In this document: piece by piece, positions 35,544 through 43,784 of the stretch
Layout: the number at the start of each line of letters is the position of its first letter
Position numbering within the stretch: the stretch's first letter is position 1
Origin: Candidatus Obscuribacterales bacterium
Lineage (GTDB): Bacteria > Cyanobacteriota > Vampirovibrionia > Obscuribacterales > Obscuribacteraceae
Assembly (NCBI GenBank): GCA_019745415.1
Contig: JAIETF010000026.1
Location: 1-64,000 of the forward strand
Length of the DNA stretch: 64,000 nt
Direction of reading: 5' to 3'
Made by a program: the position numbers and the translations under genes
The notes under the pieces: model-generated
Database searches by the model: none
What the model saw: only the letters and a program-made list of their open reading frames with translations
What the model was told of the DNA's origin: nothing

Positions 35544-36464
35544 CTACAAAAGTAGGGTCATGTCCAATTTGCCAGCTTCTAATGCGGAAATCGCACAATC
35601 AATACACTTTCTAATTTCACTGAGATAGGGTCGCGAAAACCTACTGTCAATATAAGAAATACCCAAATTGGCGACTGCTGTCAAACATATCTCGTTGAGA
35701 AGAAACATTGTTCTTCCAAGAAAATAGCCCACATGAGGACGGAAAAAAGTCAAACCCCCAACTTTTAACTGCTCCGGTACAGCGCATTCTTTGTAGTTCC
35801 AGTTTCTCATGGTGTAAAAATAGAATTCACTTGGTGGATCATTTATTCCAATACAAACTATAGATTGACTCTGCCTCAACTCGTGTATTAGATCGCTAAT
35901 TATCGGAAACCAATCGGCTGCAATGATTCGGCTACAAAGATCTTCAGAAATCAGTTCACTGCTTCGAGCGGTATCATCAATGCACCATTTGCGTAACTCT
36001 CCAAAAGAGCCAGATGGGACAAGCTCGGGCTCAGAGCTAAGACCTTTTACAATATTGCATGTTGAGTCCAAGAGCGCACCAAACAGGATATGAAAGGTAT
36101 AAACATCAGTTCGAAAAACTTCCAAGAGATCCTCTACTGAAAAGAATCTTCGGTCAGCCTTAGCTAACAAGTTGATTCGGTAGAAAAGATTCACGATTGC
36201 ATCCAAGGCGCCATAAGAGGTCAACAACTGCGAAAAGAAGGCTCTCTGCGCTTCAGTAGTTGTGTCAGCGCCAGGGTATTGTTCAATCCAATCCAATGCT
36301 AAATCTGCGCAGCAATAGTAGTCCCTAAATATTGAACCATCTGCGCTTGCTGCTTTCTTCAAATCCTCTAGCGCTCTTATCTCAGATTCTGTCAATTCAA
36401 CGCTCAATGATGGCACCCACATCCACAAAAGGCAAATGACTGGCAACTCCTTTGACCCAGCCAA
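35544..36464 (-). CDS. hypothetical helical protein
   Basis: Up to 306 residues; the ATG at 36422 (MWVPSLSVELTESEIRAL) is an equally good start. The protein is mostly alpha-helical, with many aromatic and Cys residues (FRDYYCCADLALDWIE, RTMFLLNEICLTAVANLGIS). The overall appearance, a bundle with long amphipathic helices, recalls HEPN-like or Cthe_2314-like proteins, but no RxxxxH motif was identified, so I do not assign it. Isolated, within the gene-poor 34.3-36.7 kb zone. Confidence 0.55.
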   Translation of the reverse strand: MAGSKELPVICLLWMWVPSLSVELTESEIRALEDLKKAASADGSIFRDYYCCADLALDWIEQYPGADTTTEAQRAFFSQLLTSYGALDAIVNLFYRINLLAKADRRFFSVEDLLEVFRTDVYTFHILFGALLDSTCNIVKGLSSEPELVPSGSFGELRKWCIDDTARSSELISEDLCSRIIAADWFPIISDLIHELRQSQSIVCIGINDPPSEFYFYTMRNWNYKECAVPEQLKVGGLTFFRPHVGYFLGRTMFLLNEICLTAVANLGISYIDSRFSRPYLSEIRKCIDCAISALEAGKLDMTLLL

Positions 36465-36755
36465 TTTTTTTGTACCACGTCAGGCAGACGATTCATGCAC
36501 GCAAAGAATCTAGACAAACACAGATGACTTGGTCTTGGACAATGCTCCGTGCTGCCTGTTTTATTCACCGACCAGCCGCCCCAGGACACGTATCATCATC
36601 AAAAGCCCAATTGGAGGGTACTAGCCCCTAGCTGTGTCGAATAACTAAATATCAATCCTCTCGCAACCCCGAAAGACCGGCTCAAAACTCAGGAAATAGG
36701 GCAAGCAACAAAGATGTCTGCTATCTTGAGAAAAGATCAGAACTGAAAAGTCGAT

Positions 36756-38186
36756 ATGAAGCCTGACAACATCTTTAAAACTCAGCTAGAGAAACTGCGA
36801 GTGAGCCTGCTAATCACCTTGCTCAGCTTCCTACTTGTCGCTCCAAGCGCAGTCGCAGACGGACTTCCTTTCAAGGACCGGGGGAGGACGCTGGCATGCC
36901 CAAAGTCGAACCTGACTCTAGATAAGACACAGCTAGCGAATCTAAATATCTCCAGTCAATTGATGCTGAACGCTACTCAACAAAATAAAATAGAGCGAGA
37001 GACCGGCTATAAACCTCGCTCTTTATTTTGCATGACCTTGACACAAGCCAAAAACACCTGCACCTGCGAGCTTGTTGATACAGGCATTCTCACCAGCGCA
37101 AACAAGCTTGAAATACCGCACTTCCTTCTTAGAAACTCTCGTAAGTATAGTTTTCCGGAACTCAACGACCTAATCTATGGCTTCATAGATAAGTCTGGTG
37201 AATGGGCAATAAAACCCACTTTTCGTAATGCGAGTGATTTTCGCGACGGCCACGCCGCTGTAAACGCAAGCCGATTTGAGTGGTGGCACGACCCTGACTT
37301 TGTCGACAAGTCCGGCAAACTCGTGCTAGAAAGAAAGAGGAACCTACTTCAAAAGAAAGACGACACCGGCAACGGGCTTATCCTTGAACGGAATCTTGCC
37401 GGAAAATGCGGCTATACTGACACCTCCGGGAAGTCGGTAATACCTCATCGATATAGTTCTGCACTACCATTTAGCGAAGGCTTGGCGCCAGTCTCAATGG
37501 CGGAAAACCGCTGGGGCTTCATAGATACCAAAGGCAAGCTCGTTATAGCAGCCAAGTACCAAGAAGCCCACCAATTTAAGGATGGACTAGCACTAGTGAG
37601 AGGGATCTTCAAAGACGAAGAAGTCCGCTTCTTCATCAATAAAAGTGGTTCTAAAATAGGACCCTATTGCTCTGAAGCCCACGAATTTACTGACGGCATA
37701 GCTGTGGTTGAACTAGCCCGGACTCCTAAACGGCAAATGGCGATTATGAAGGCCGATGGAAAGGTCATCAGAGTAGAGGCTGATGAGCTAGGGCAACCGT
37801 CTGAAGAACTGATACCATATGTGGTTCAGAATCGCGCTGGCTTTATTGACTACCAAGGCAAAGTAAAAATCCCTGCCAGGTATCAAAGCGTCGGCAGCTT
37901 TTCAGAGGGGCTTGCCCCGTTTACAGAAAATGGCGCCCTAGGCTTTATCAACAAAAACGGTACCGTTGTAATCGCTCCCCGTTTCAAAATACAAGACTCC
38001 AGGGGTCCATTATTGAGTGAATACACAACACCTAGTTTTAAGAATGGATTAGCGCCCGTGAGTGCTGATAATCAAAAAATGGGTTTTATAAACCAACACG
38101 GTCAATTCGTCATCGCCCCCAAATTTGAAAAGCTTGCGCCATTCAGTGAAGGACTAGCCGCAGCCGCTGTGCTGCGAAAAAAATAA
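36756..38186 (+). CDS. secreted WG-repeat protein
   Basis: 476 residues with a signal peptide (LLITLLSFLLVAPSAVADG). From residue ~140 to the end it carries WG (KWG) repeats with the usual consensus: YGFIDKSGEWAIKPTFRNAS, WGFIDTKGKLVIAAKYQEAH, AGFIDYQGKVKIPARYQSVG, LGFINKNGTVVIAPRFK, MGFINQHGQFVIAPKFEKL. One unit around residues 185-200 is degenerate. The repeats probably fold as a beta-propeller-like or solenoid domain for protein or polymer binding. It converges with the lipoprotein gene 4 bp away. Confidence 0.88.
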   Translation: MKPDNIFKTQLEKLRVSLLITLLSFLLVAPSAVADGLPFKDRGRTLACPKSNLTLDKTQLANLNISSQLMLNATQQNKIERETGYKPRSLFCMTLTQAKNTCTCELVDTGILTSANKLEIPHFLLRNSRKYSFPELNDLIYGFIDKSGEWAIKPTFRNASDFRDGHAAVNASRFEWWHDPDFVDKSGKLVLERKRNLLQKKDDTGNGLILERNLAGKCGYTDTSGKSVIPHRYSSALPFSEGLAPVSMAENRWGFIDTKGKLVIAAKYQEAHQFKDGLALVRGIFKDEEVRFFINKSGSKIGPYCSEAHEFTDGIAVVELARTPKRQMAIMKADGKVIRVEADELGQPSEELIPYVVQNRAGFIDYQGKVKIPARYQSVGSFSEGLAPFTENGALGFINKNGTVVIAPRFKIQDSRGPLLSEYTTPSFKNGLAPVSADNQKMGFINQHGQFVIAPKFEKLAPFSEGLAAAAVLRKK

Positions 38187-38190
38187 AATA

Positions 38191-38991
38191 CTAAGGACCC
38201 AAAAACGGTGGTGCCATCAAAACCGACTTATCAAGTTTGATTGTTCGCAAAATGGCTTTAAGCGCCACTCTCACTCTGGTGAGCGGATGGGTTGGGAAAA
38301 GCTTGTCATAGCGCTCGTCTTCAGATTGATTTCGCAAGACCAAGTCATCACCTTTGATCTTCGGGTCATAAGGGTCGCGCTCCCAATTTTGCAAGACTCC
38401 ACCCTCGCTGATTGTAACTTTGCCAGACGCAGTAAGATTGTGCAAAATTGCCGATTCGCGCATGCCAGTTATGCCGGTTTCCACCGACTGCACCCTGATG
38501 ATATAGCTGCCCTGGGCAAGCGGTATGGTGATGGAACCGACATAAGCAGTGCCACTAGGCTGTTGCGGTACTTTCACAATTGTCTTGGCGCAGGGCACTT
38601 GCCCTATTTTGATTACATCGGCTTCTACCAGCCCGCCGCCGCCTTGTATGGCACAGCGTCTGAAATAGTCTCGAATTCCCTCTTTGTTGCTCAATGAGCA
38701 AGGAATATCGGGCGGCACCTCGATACAGCGTAAAGAGACCTCAAGAGCGCGACCGCTAGTCCAGCGTTTAGTGTTCGGCGCCGACTCAACCCCGGTCAAG
38801 CCGGTGGTATCGAAACGCACGGCATCAATTGAAAGCTGCGGCGGCACGACGGCATTGAGTTGTATCTCGGCCTCGGGCTTGGGCGGCTCAGCTTTGCTGC
38901 AGGCAGTCAAAAGAAAAATGGCTAGAAAACAAACGCAAAAGCCAGACAACTTAGAAGCATAAGAAAGCAGCCCATCAGTCGAAGTTTTCAT
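38191..38991 (-). CDS. putative lipoprotein, function unknown
   Basis: 266 residues with a lipoprotein signal peptide ending at the lipobox LLTAC (FCVCFLAIFLLTACSKAE). The mature domain is beta-rich (VGSITIPLAQGSYIIRVQSVETG) and may be Ig-like. Its 5' end overlaps the molybdopterin oxidoreductase gene by 17 bp on the same strand, so the two are likely co-transcribed; whether the lipoprotein assists the enzyme is unknown. Confidence 0.75.
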   Translation of the reverse strand: MKTSTDGLLSYASKLSGFCVCFLAIFLLTACSKAEPPKPEAEIQLNAVVPPQLSIDAVRFDTTGLTGVESAPNTKRWTSGRALEVSLRCIEVPPDIPCSLSNKEGIRDYFRRCAIQGGGGLVEADVIKIGQVPCAKTIVKVPQQPSGTAYVGSITIPLAQGSYIIRVQSVETGITGMRESAILHNLTASGKVTISEGGVLQNWERDPYDPKIKGDDLVLRNQSEDERYDKLFPTHPLTRVRVALKAILRTIKLDKSVLMAPPFLGP

Positions 38992-41059
38992 GGCTAGCCT
39001 GCACTTCGATTAGACAGCTGTGAAATGTAGCGCCACCGCCCATGTCAGCAGCCTCGGCACTGGTCAAGACATTGCAGTTATTGCCGCCGGGCGAATACTT
39101 TCGCCACCAAAGACTAACGTGACAGGTGACACCAGTTTTGACGGCATCAGTTATCTTGAGCTTGAAAAATGTCTCACCTCGGTCGTTGAAAGCCCGCACC
39201 CAAGCCCCGTCTTGCAAGCCGCGACAGGCTGCATCAAAGCTATTCATCTCTAAAATAGGATACTTTTCGCGGCGACGCATAGTCGGCATATCGGCAAAAC
39301 TGCTATTGAGGAAATGATGAGCAGCCGGGCTGACAAAACGCAGGGGATAACGTGCAGCCAGTGCTGGAGCCGCTTCTGGACTTTCAAGACTGGGGCTGTG
39401 AACAGGCAGAGGAGGCAAACCCGCTCTTAGTAGAGTCTCGCTATAAAGCTCTATTTTGCCGCTCGGGGTGGGATAATGACCATCGGCAAAAGGTACGTAA
39501 GGATAAGGCACATTAAGACGAACAAAGCCTTCTTCTTTCAGCCTTTCGTAACTAATGCCTTCTAGGTGTTCCGCCAACGGTCCTGTAGGCTGCAGAGCCT
39601 GCCTGACCATGTCTTCGGCGCTATCGTCAAAGCATGGGTCGGTATAGCCCATTGCTTTAGCCAGTGCGCGAAAAACTTCCACATTGGCAGTCGCCTCACC
39701 AAGAGGAGGCACAGCCGGCTGATTCAGCTGCAGATAGAGGTGCCCGTAGGAACCATAGAGATCAAAATCTTCAAAGACCGTCGGCGCCGGCAAAACTATA
39801 TCGGCATAAAGGGCGGTATCGGTCATCACCTGTTCGTGCACAACAGTAAAGAGGTCATCACGCTTGAGACCCTCTATGACGCGCTTTTGATCTGGCACCA
39901 CCGCCGCCGGATTACTGTTGTAGACAAAAAGAGCTTTGACTGGGTTTTCTTTATCATCCAGGGCTTCACCCAACTTGATCATATTGATTGTACGCGGCAC
40001 CTTGTGGTGTCTCTTTAACAAGTCGCTGCGCTCTAGAGCAGCCTGGTTGAGAGGGAAAGTACCGCTGACGCTGAGCATGGCACCGCCGCCCACCTTGCCC
40101 CAGGTGCCGACCAGGGCGGGCAAGCAGCTGACGGCGCGCACCATCATGCCACCATTTGTATGACGGCTTAGACCATAGTTGAGCCTGATGCATGAGGGTT
40201 TTATCGTGCCGTACAACCTGGCAAAATCAACTATCTCATCAACGGTCAAACCAGTTTGAGCGGCCGCCCATTCAGGTGTGAAGCTTTCAACATGCTCTTT
40301 CAGCTGAGCGAAACCAACTGTATTTTTCTCGACAAAGTCTGAGTCATAAAGATTTTCTTTTATAAGTACATGCATCACCGCAAGAGCCAACGCTCCGTCG
40401 GTACCCGGCAAGGGCTGCAAAAATATATCGGCTTGTTCCGCCGTTTTGTTTTTATGGGGATCGATTACGACCAATTTTGCGCCGTTCTTTCTGGCTTGGT
40501 TCACAAAAGGCATTATATGTGTGTTTGAAGAAACCAGATTGGCCCCCCAGGCCACTATCAATCGGCTATGCGGCAGCCCCTCAGGGTCGGTGCCCATCTT
40601 TGCCCCCATAGTATAAAGATAGCCCTCGGTGGCAGCGGTGGCGCATATGGTGCGGTCGAGCAGACTGGCGCCAAGATAATGAAAGAACCGCCGGTCCATT
40701 GAGGCGAAAGCAAGCTTACCCATATTGCCGCCATAGCTAAAGGGCAAAATAGCCTCGGCGCCAAACTCTTGCACAATGTTCTTAAAGCGGGCAGCGATCG
40801 TTTCTATAGCTTCATCAAAGCTAATCTGCTCAAACTCGCCACTACCCTTGGCACCAACTCGGCGCAGCGGATGCAAGATTCTCTCGGGGCTATAGAGCCT
40901 TTCCAAATAATGATTAGTCTTGGTGCACAAAAAACCATTGGTGAAGGGCTGCTCTTCATCACCACCGACAGAGATGACTTTCCCATCTTCCACCTTGGCA
41001 ATCATCGAACAGGTGTCGGGACAATCGTGAGGACAGATTACTCGTCTTACTTCGACCAA
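38975..41059 (-). CDS. molybdopterin oxidoreductase of the DMSO-reductase superfamily
   Basis: 694 residues. An N-terminal [4Fe-4S] motif is complete (C9, C13, C17 in CPHDCPDTC and C45 in GFLC). Pterin-binding regions follow, including LPFSYGGNMGKL, WGANLVSSNTHIMPF and LALAVMHVLI, and the C-terminal domain has SPAAHHFLNSSFAD. No twin-arginine signal is visible, which suggests a cytoplasmic enzyme. It resembles the uncharacterised group around Bacillus YoaE rather than a defined formate dehydrogenase or nitrate reductase, so the substrate is open. No partner electron-transfer subunit is adjacent. Confidence 0.85.
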   Translation of the reverse strand: MVEVRRVICPHDCPDTCSMIAKVEDGKVISVGGDEEQPFTNGFLCTKTNHYLERLYSPERILHPLRRVGAKGSGEFEQISFDEAIETIAARFKNIVQEFGAEAILPFSYGGNMGKLAFASMDRRFFHYLGASLLDRTICATAATEGYLYTMGAKMGTDPEGLPHSRLIVAWGANLVSSNTHIMPFVNQARKNGAKLVVIDPHKNKTAEQADIFLQPLPGTDGALALAVMHVLIKENLYDSDFVEKNTVGFAQLKEHVESFTPEWAAAQTGLTVDEIVDFARLYGTIKPSCIRLNYGLSRHTNGGMMVRAVSCLPALVGTWGKVGGGAMLSVSGTFPLNQAALERSDLLKRHHKVPRTINMIKLGEALDDKENPVKALFVYNSNPAAVVPDQKRVIEGLKRDDLFTVVHEQVMTDTALYADIVLPAPTVFEDFDLYGSYGHLYLQLNQPAVPPLGEATANVEVFRALAKAMGYTDPCFDDSAEDMVRQALQPTGPLAEHLEGISYERLKEEGFVRLNVPYPYVPFADGHYPTPSGKIELYSETLLRAGLPPLPVHSPSLESPEAAPALAARYPLRFVSPAAHHFLNSSFADMPTMRRREKYPILEMNSFDAACRGLQDGAWVRAFNDRGETFFKLKITDAVKTGVTCHVSLWWRKYSPGGNNCNVLTSAEAADMGGGATFHSCLIEVQASHENFD

Positions 41060-41063
41060 TTTA

Positions 41064-42287
41064 CTATTTGCCCTCCAGGCGCATTTTCAAAGCTTGCCCC
41101 AAAGAACCAGCACCACTGGCGATATCACCATTGCGCACCGAGGCATCGGCAAAAAAGAATGCCACTGCCGGATTGTCGGGAAATCGCTGCTTCAACGATC
41201 TCAGCTTTTGCAAAGCAGCAGCAGAATTACCGTCATATTCTTCGGCAAGATGAGTGCGGTAAGCCTGAGCCCAGGCATTGTTCGGGTCTCTCTTAATGAC
41301 TTCGTCAAGCTCGAAGAGACTTTTTTGATAGTAAGACTTGATATTGGGAATCAGCCAGGCAGGCGCCCCCTGCAAAGCACTGGGTATCTTGGGCAAAAGA
41401 TCCGGCGGCGGCTTCTCGCCCACCAAAACCGAGCCCACTATTGCCGCACCGGCTAAGAGCCCATCTAAGCCTTTCTTCTTTTTTCGCGCTTGCACAGGCA
41501 TCGGATTGGCAGCGGCTTCTTCCTTGCGCACACGCTCGCACAACAAATAAGCCTGCATATAATAGGCCCAAGAGAGACTGTAGCGCACACAGATATTTTC
41601 AGGCTCGTGTGCCAGCGATAACTCATACTCTTTTACTGCCCGGTTGAAATAATCAGGGTCTCCCGTTTCTCGGGCGAGACGCCTGGCACGACGGGCTTCC
41701 TGCAATGCTTCTTCCACCTTGGTAGAGCGGGTGAGAGCGACGGCATGAATAAATGCCGCCTCAGGGCTAGTCGGGTTGTCGGCAGCTTGCTTAGCCGCCA
41801 GACCGAGGTCGCAGGTCAAGCTCAAAACTTCGGTGCCGGCAGTTCCTGTCAAAATCACCCCCGGACGCCATATCTGCTTGCCGGCACTATCATCTTTGCT
41901 CTCTGACTTAACTGGGCTTTCTAATTTATCAATGGCATCACTGCCAAGGGTAGCCGGCTTTAACATAGTCGAAGCAGCGGGGATGTTATTCACCGGAGCA
42001 CTATTTGCTGGAGGCTCACCAGCCGTTGCACTACCGGCAGTATCAGAACTTGAACTTGAGCCAGCAGACGGACGCTTCAATCTAAAGCGAGTTTTAGAAA
42101 CACCCTCTGTATTATTGACGTTTTCTTCAATTTGACCGCTTTGCACTGCCTGTGCTTCTTGAGCCTGTAAGCAAGACCAATAGCTGCCTCCCAACAATAA
42201 ACAAACTGTTGAAAGGGCGACGAATACTCTTCTCGGTTTGGCTAAGCTCAAATGGTGCGAACCCAGTATGCAAGATAAATTAATCAC
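41064..42287 (-). CDS. exported TPR-like protein
   Basis: 407 residues. An N-terminal hydrophobic stretch (VFVALSTVCLLLGGSYWSC) is a signal or anchor. Residues ~40-120 are Ser/Pro/Ala-rich. From ~175 TPR-like helices follow (EAAFIHAVALTRSTKVEEAL, YFNRAVKEYELSLAHEPENI, YYQKSLFELDEVIKRDPNNA, ALQKLRSLKQRFPDNPAVA). The GLDGLLAGAAIVG segment near 285 is a hydrophobic insertion of unclear role. It lies 4 bp upstream of the molybdopterin oxidoreductase gene and so may be co-transcribed with it. Function unknown. Confidence 0.75.
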   Translation of the reverse strand: MINLSCILGSHHLSLAKPRRVFVALSTVCLLLGGSYWSCLQAQEAQAVQSGQIEENVNNTEGVSKTRFRLKRPSAGSSSSSDTAGSATAGEPPANSAPVNNIPAASTMLKPATLGSDAIDKLESPVKSESKDDSAGKQIWRPGVILTGTAGTEVLSLTCDLGLAAKQAADNPTSPEAAFIHAVALTRSTKVEEALQEARRARRLARETGDPDYFNRAVKEYELSLAHEPENICVRYSLSWAYYMQAYLLCERVRKEEAAANPMPVQARKKKKGLDGLLAGAAIVGSVLVGEKPPPDLLPKIPSALQGAPAWLIPNIKSYYQKSLFELDEVIKRDPNNAWAQAYRTHLAEEYDGNSAAALQKLRSLKQRFPDNPAVAFFFADASVRNGDIASGAGSLGQALKMRLEGK

Positions 42288-42303
42288 TTAAGAGGAGCTT
42301 ACC

Positions 42304-42705
42304 ATGAAACCCCTGAACAAACTTATTCCCAGCCTCGCCGCACTTCTAATGCTTGCCCCCGGCGCTTTTGCCGCCGAAGACAGTAATGAAGGAGAAAAAG
42401 TTTTGCAAGAAACTGCCATGCTGCCTGTCAAGGTATTGGCAGTCAGCACCGCCCTGGTTGTCGGCCCGGCAATCTCGACCGTAAGAAAAGAAGGCGAAAT
42501 AATGGGCAAGTACAGCAAAGCCCTGGCGCAAGAGACAATTAGAAATGATGGACCAACCCCCTTGATGCTGGCCAGTATTCCAGGACAAACTTTGAATGTA
42601 TTAGGCGGACTTGGCACAGGCCTTGTCACTGGGGTGGAAAAAGCGCTAGGCGGCTTTCAGCACCCGTTTAGCGAAGACTCTTTCAGTCTTGCTGAAAATC
42701 AGTAA
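42304..42705 (+). CDS. small secreted hypothetical protein
   Basis: 133 residues preceded by a strong ribosome-binding site (AAGAGGAG, 7 bp before the ATG). A signal peptide is clear (LIPSLAALLMLAPGAFAAE). The mature part has one moderately hydrophobic Gly/Val-rich segment (VKVLAVSTALVVGPAIST) and a second Gly-rich one (LNVLGGLGTGLVTGV), possibly membrane-associating. No family recognised. Divergent from the TPR gene with only a 16-bp gap between start codons, so their promoters must overlap the coding sequences. Confidence 0.75.
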   Translation: MKPLNKLIPSLAALLMLAPGAFAAEDSNEGEKVLQETAMLPVKVLAVSTALVVGPAISTVRKEGEIMGKYSKALAQETIRNDGPTPLMLASIPGQTLNVLGGLGTGLVTGVEKALGGFQHPFSEDSFSLAENQ

Positions 42706-42758
42706 AGACAGGGTACACGAAAGAAATAATCCAACGTGAACTATAGTTTCAAGCTCGG

Positions 42759-43475
42759 CTATTTGCGGGGCTTGAAGCTGTAGTCTATAAGTTCAGTGAT
42801 CGATGTTACATCACCGTTCATTACCTTCGACTTAACCAAACCCACACCGGCAGCGTACCAATAGAATTTCTGCAAACGCGACTTGTCTTGCTTGACATTG
42901 CTTACTATTCTAGCGGCATTAAACTTGCCCACTTCAAGATCGAGATCTTCAAAAGCCTCGACCTGACTATTGTCGACTACTTTGACGCCAAGCATGCCTT
43001 TACCTTGCCATTGCCAATTACCACCCACTTTCAGAGGCTCGACCATAAGCAGATAGGGCGGCTCAAAGACCACTCTAGCATTGGGATTGTCGCCAAAATG
43101 CTGACGTAAACGCAAGACCTGGTCGCCGCGTCTGACGTACCAGTCTTTTATGGTCTGCTGGGCGATAGTGTCAATTTCATAAACATCTTCATTGTTTTCT
43201 TTCTGCACATCTACAACCCGCAAAGTAAAGTCATAGACACTGTCTCCGCGGGTAATTCGGTACTTCCACCAAGTGCCCTTCTGCATGGGGAAATAGGACC
43301 CTGCAGCCTTCTTGATTGGTTCTTTCGCTTTGACGGCTGCGCCAACCGGCTCTTTGGCTTGAACAGTGCCAGCAATAAACATAGAAGAGGTGAAGGCAAG
43401 AGAAAGACTCTGAAGACTAGTCAGTAATAACCTAGGAAATGAGAGCTTTCTAGAACTGGTTTCCGCGTTATTCAT
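42759..43475 (-). CDS. secreted beta-rich hypothetical protein
   Basis: 238 residues with a signal peptide (LLLTSLQSLSLAFTSSMFIA). The mature sequence begins YFPMQKGTWWKYRITRGDSV, and ends with YWYAAGVGLVKSKV, a pattern found in DUF3108/TapB-like lipocalin-type proteins that open with 'PL..G..W.Y'. Their functions are poorly known; a role in binding a lipid or polymer is only a guess. It converges with the 42304 gene; both 3' ends are 53 bp apart. Confidence 0.7.
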   Translation of the reverse strand: MNNAETSSRKLSFPRLLLTSLQSLSLAFTSSMFIAGTVQAKEPVGAAVKAKEPIKKAAGSYFPMQKGTWWKYRITRGDSVYDFTLRVVDVQKENNEDVYEIDTIAQQTIKDWYVRRGDQVLRLRQHFGDNPNARVVFEPPYLLMVEPLKVGGNWQWQGKGMLGVKVVDNSQVEAFEDLDLEVGKFNAARIVSNVKQDKSRLQKFYWYAAGVGLVKSKVMNGDVTSITELIDYSFKPRK

Positions 43476-43784
43476 TAATAAGACCTATTTCTGTCCAACA
43501 TATTTTACTTCTACCCGGCACGAAGGCACAATTTACATTCTTTACTCGCCCTTTATTGGCTGTAAAGTTGCCAGAGATGAGGTTCGCCCAATTCAAAGGG
43601 ACTTTCGATTGATAATTTCAAGAGAAAATTTCACGGTCAAGCGTTACCACCTTTCCGCTATCGGGCTTACATAGTCTACAGCGTCTTTTTCCCTCCACCA
43701 ATCAGATACTTCAGATGAATCGTCTTCGCAGATTCATCCGTCATTTCGCAAAGTCACTCTGACTCCAGACAAAGGGGCGCTCTT
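43476..43784. promoter_or_regulatory. 309-bp leader region with stem-loop before the GH5 gene
   Basis: The gap holds the divergent promoters of the 42759 gene and the GH5 gene. GATGAATC (43714-43721) and GATTCATC (43731-43738) form a perfect 8-bp stem with a GTCTTCGCA loop 46 bp before the first GH5 start codon. It might be a 5'-UTR regulatory hairpin. No clear promoter hexamers were recognised. Confidence 0.4.
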
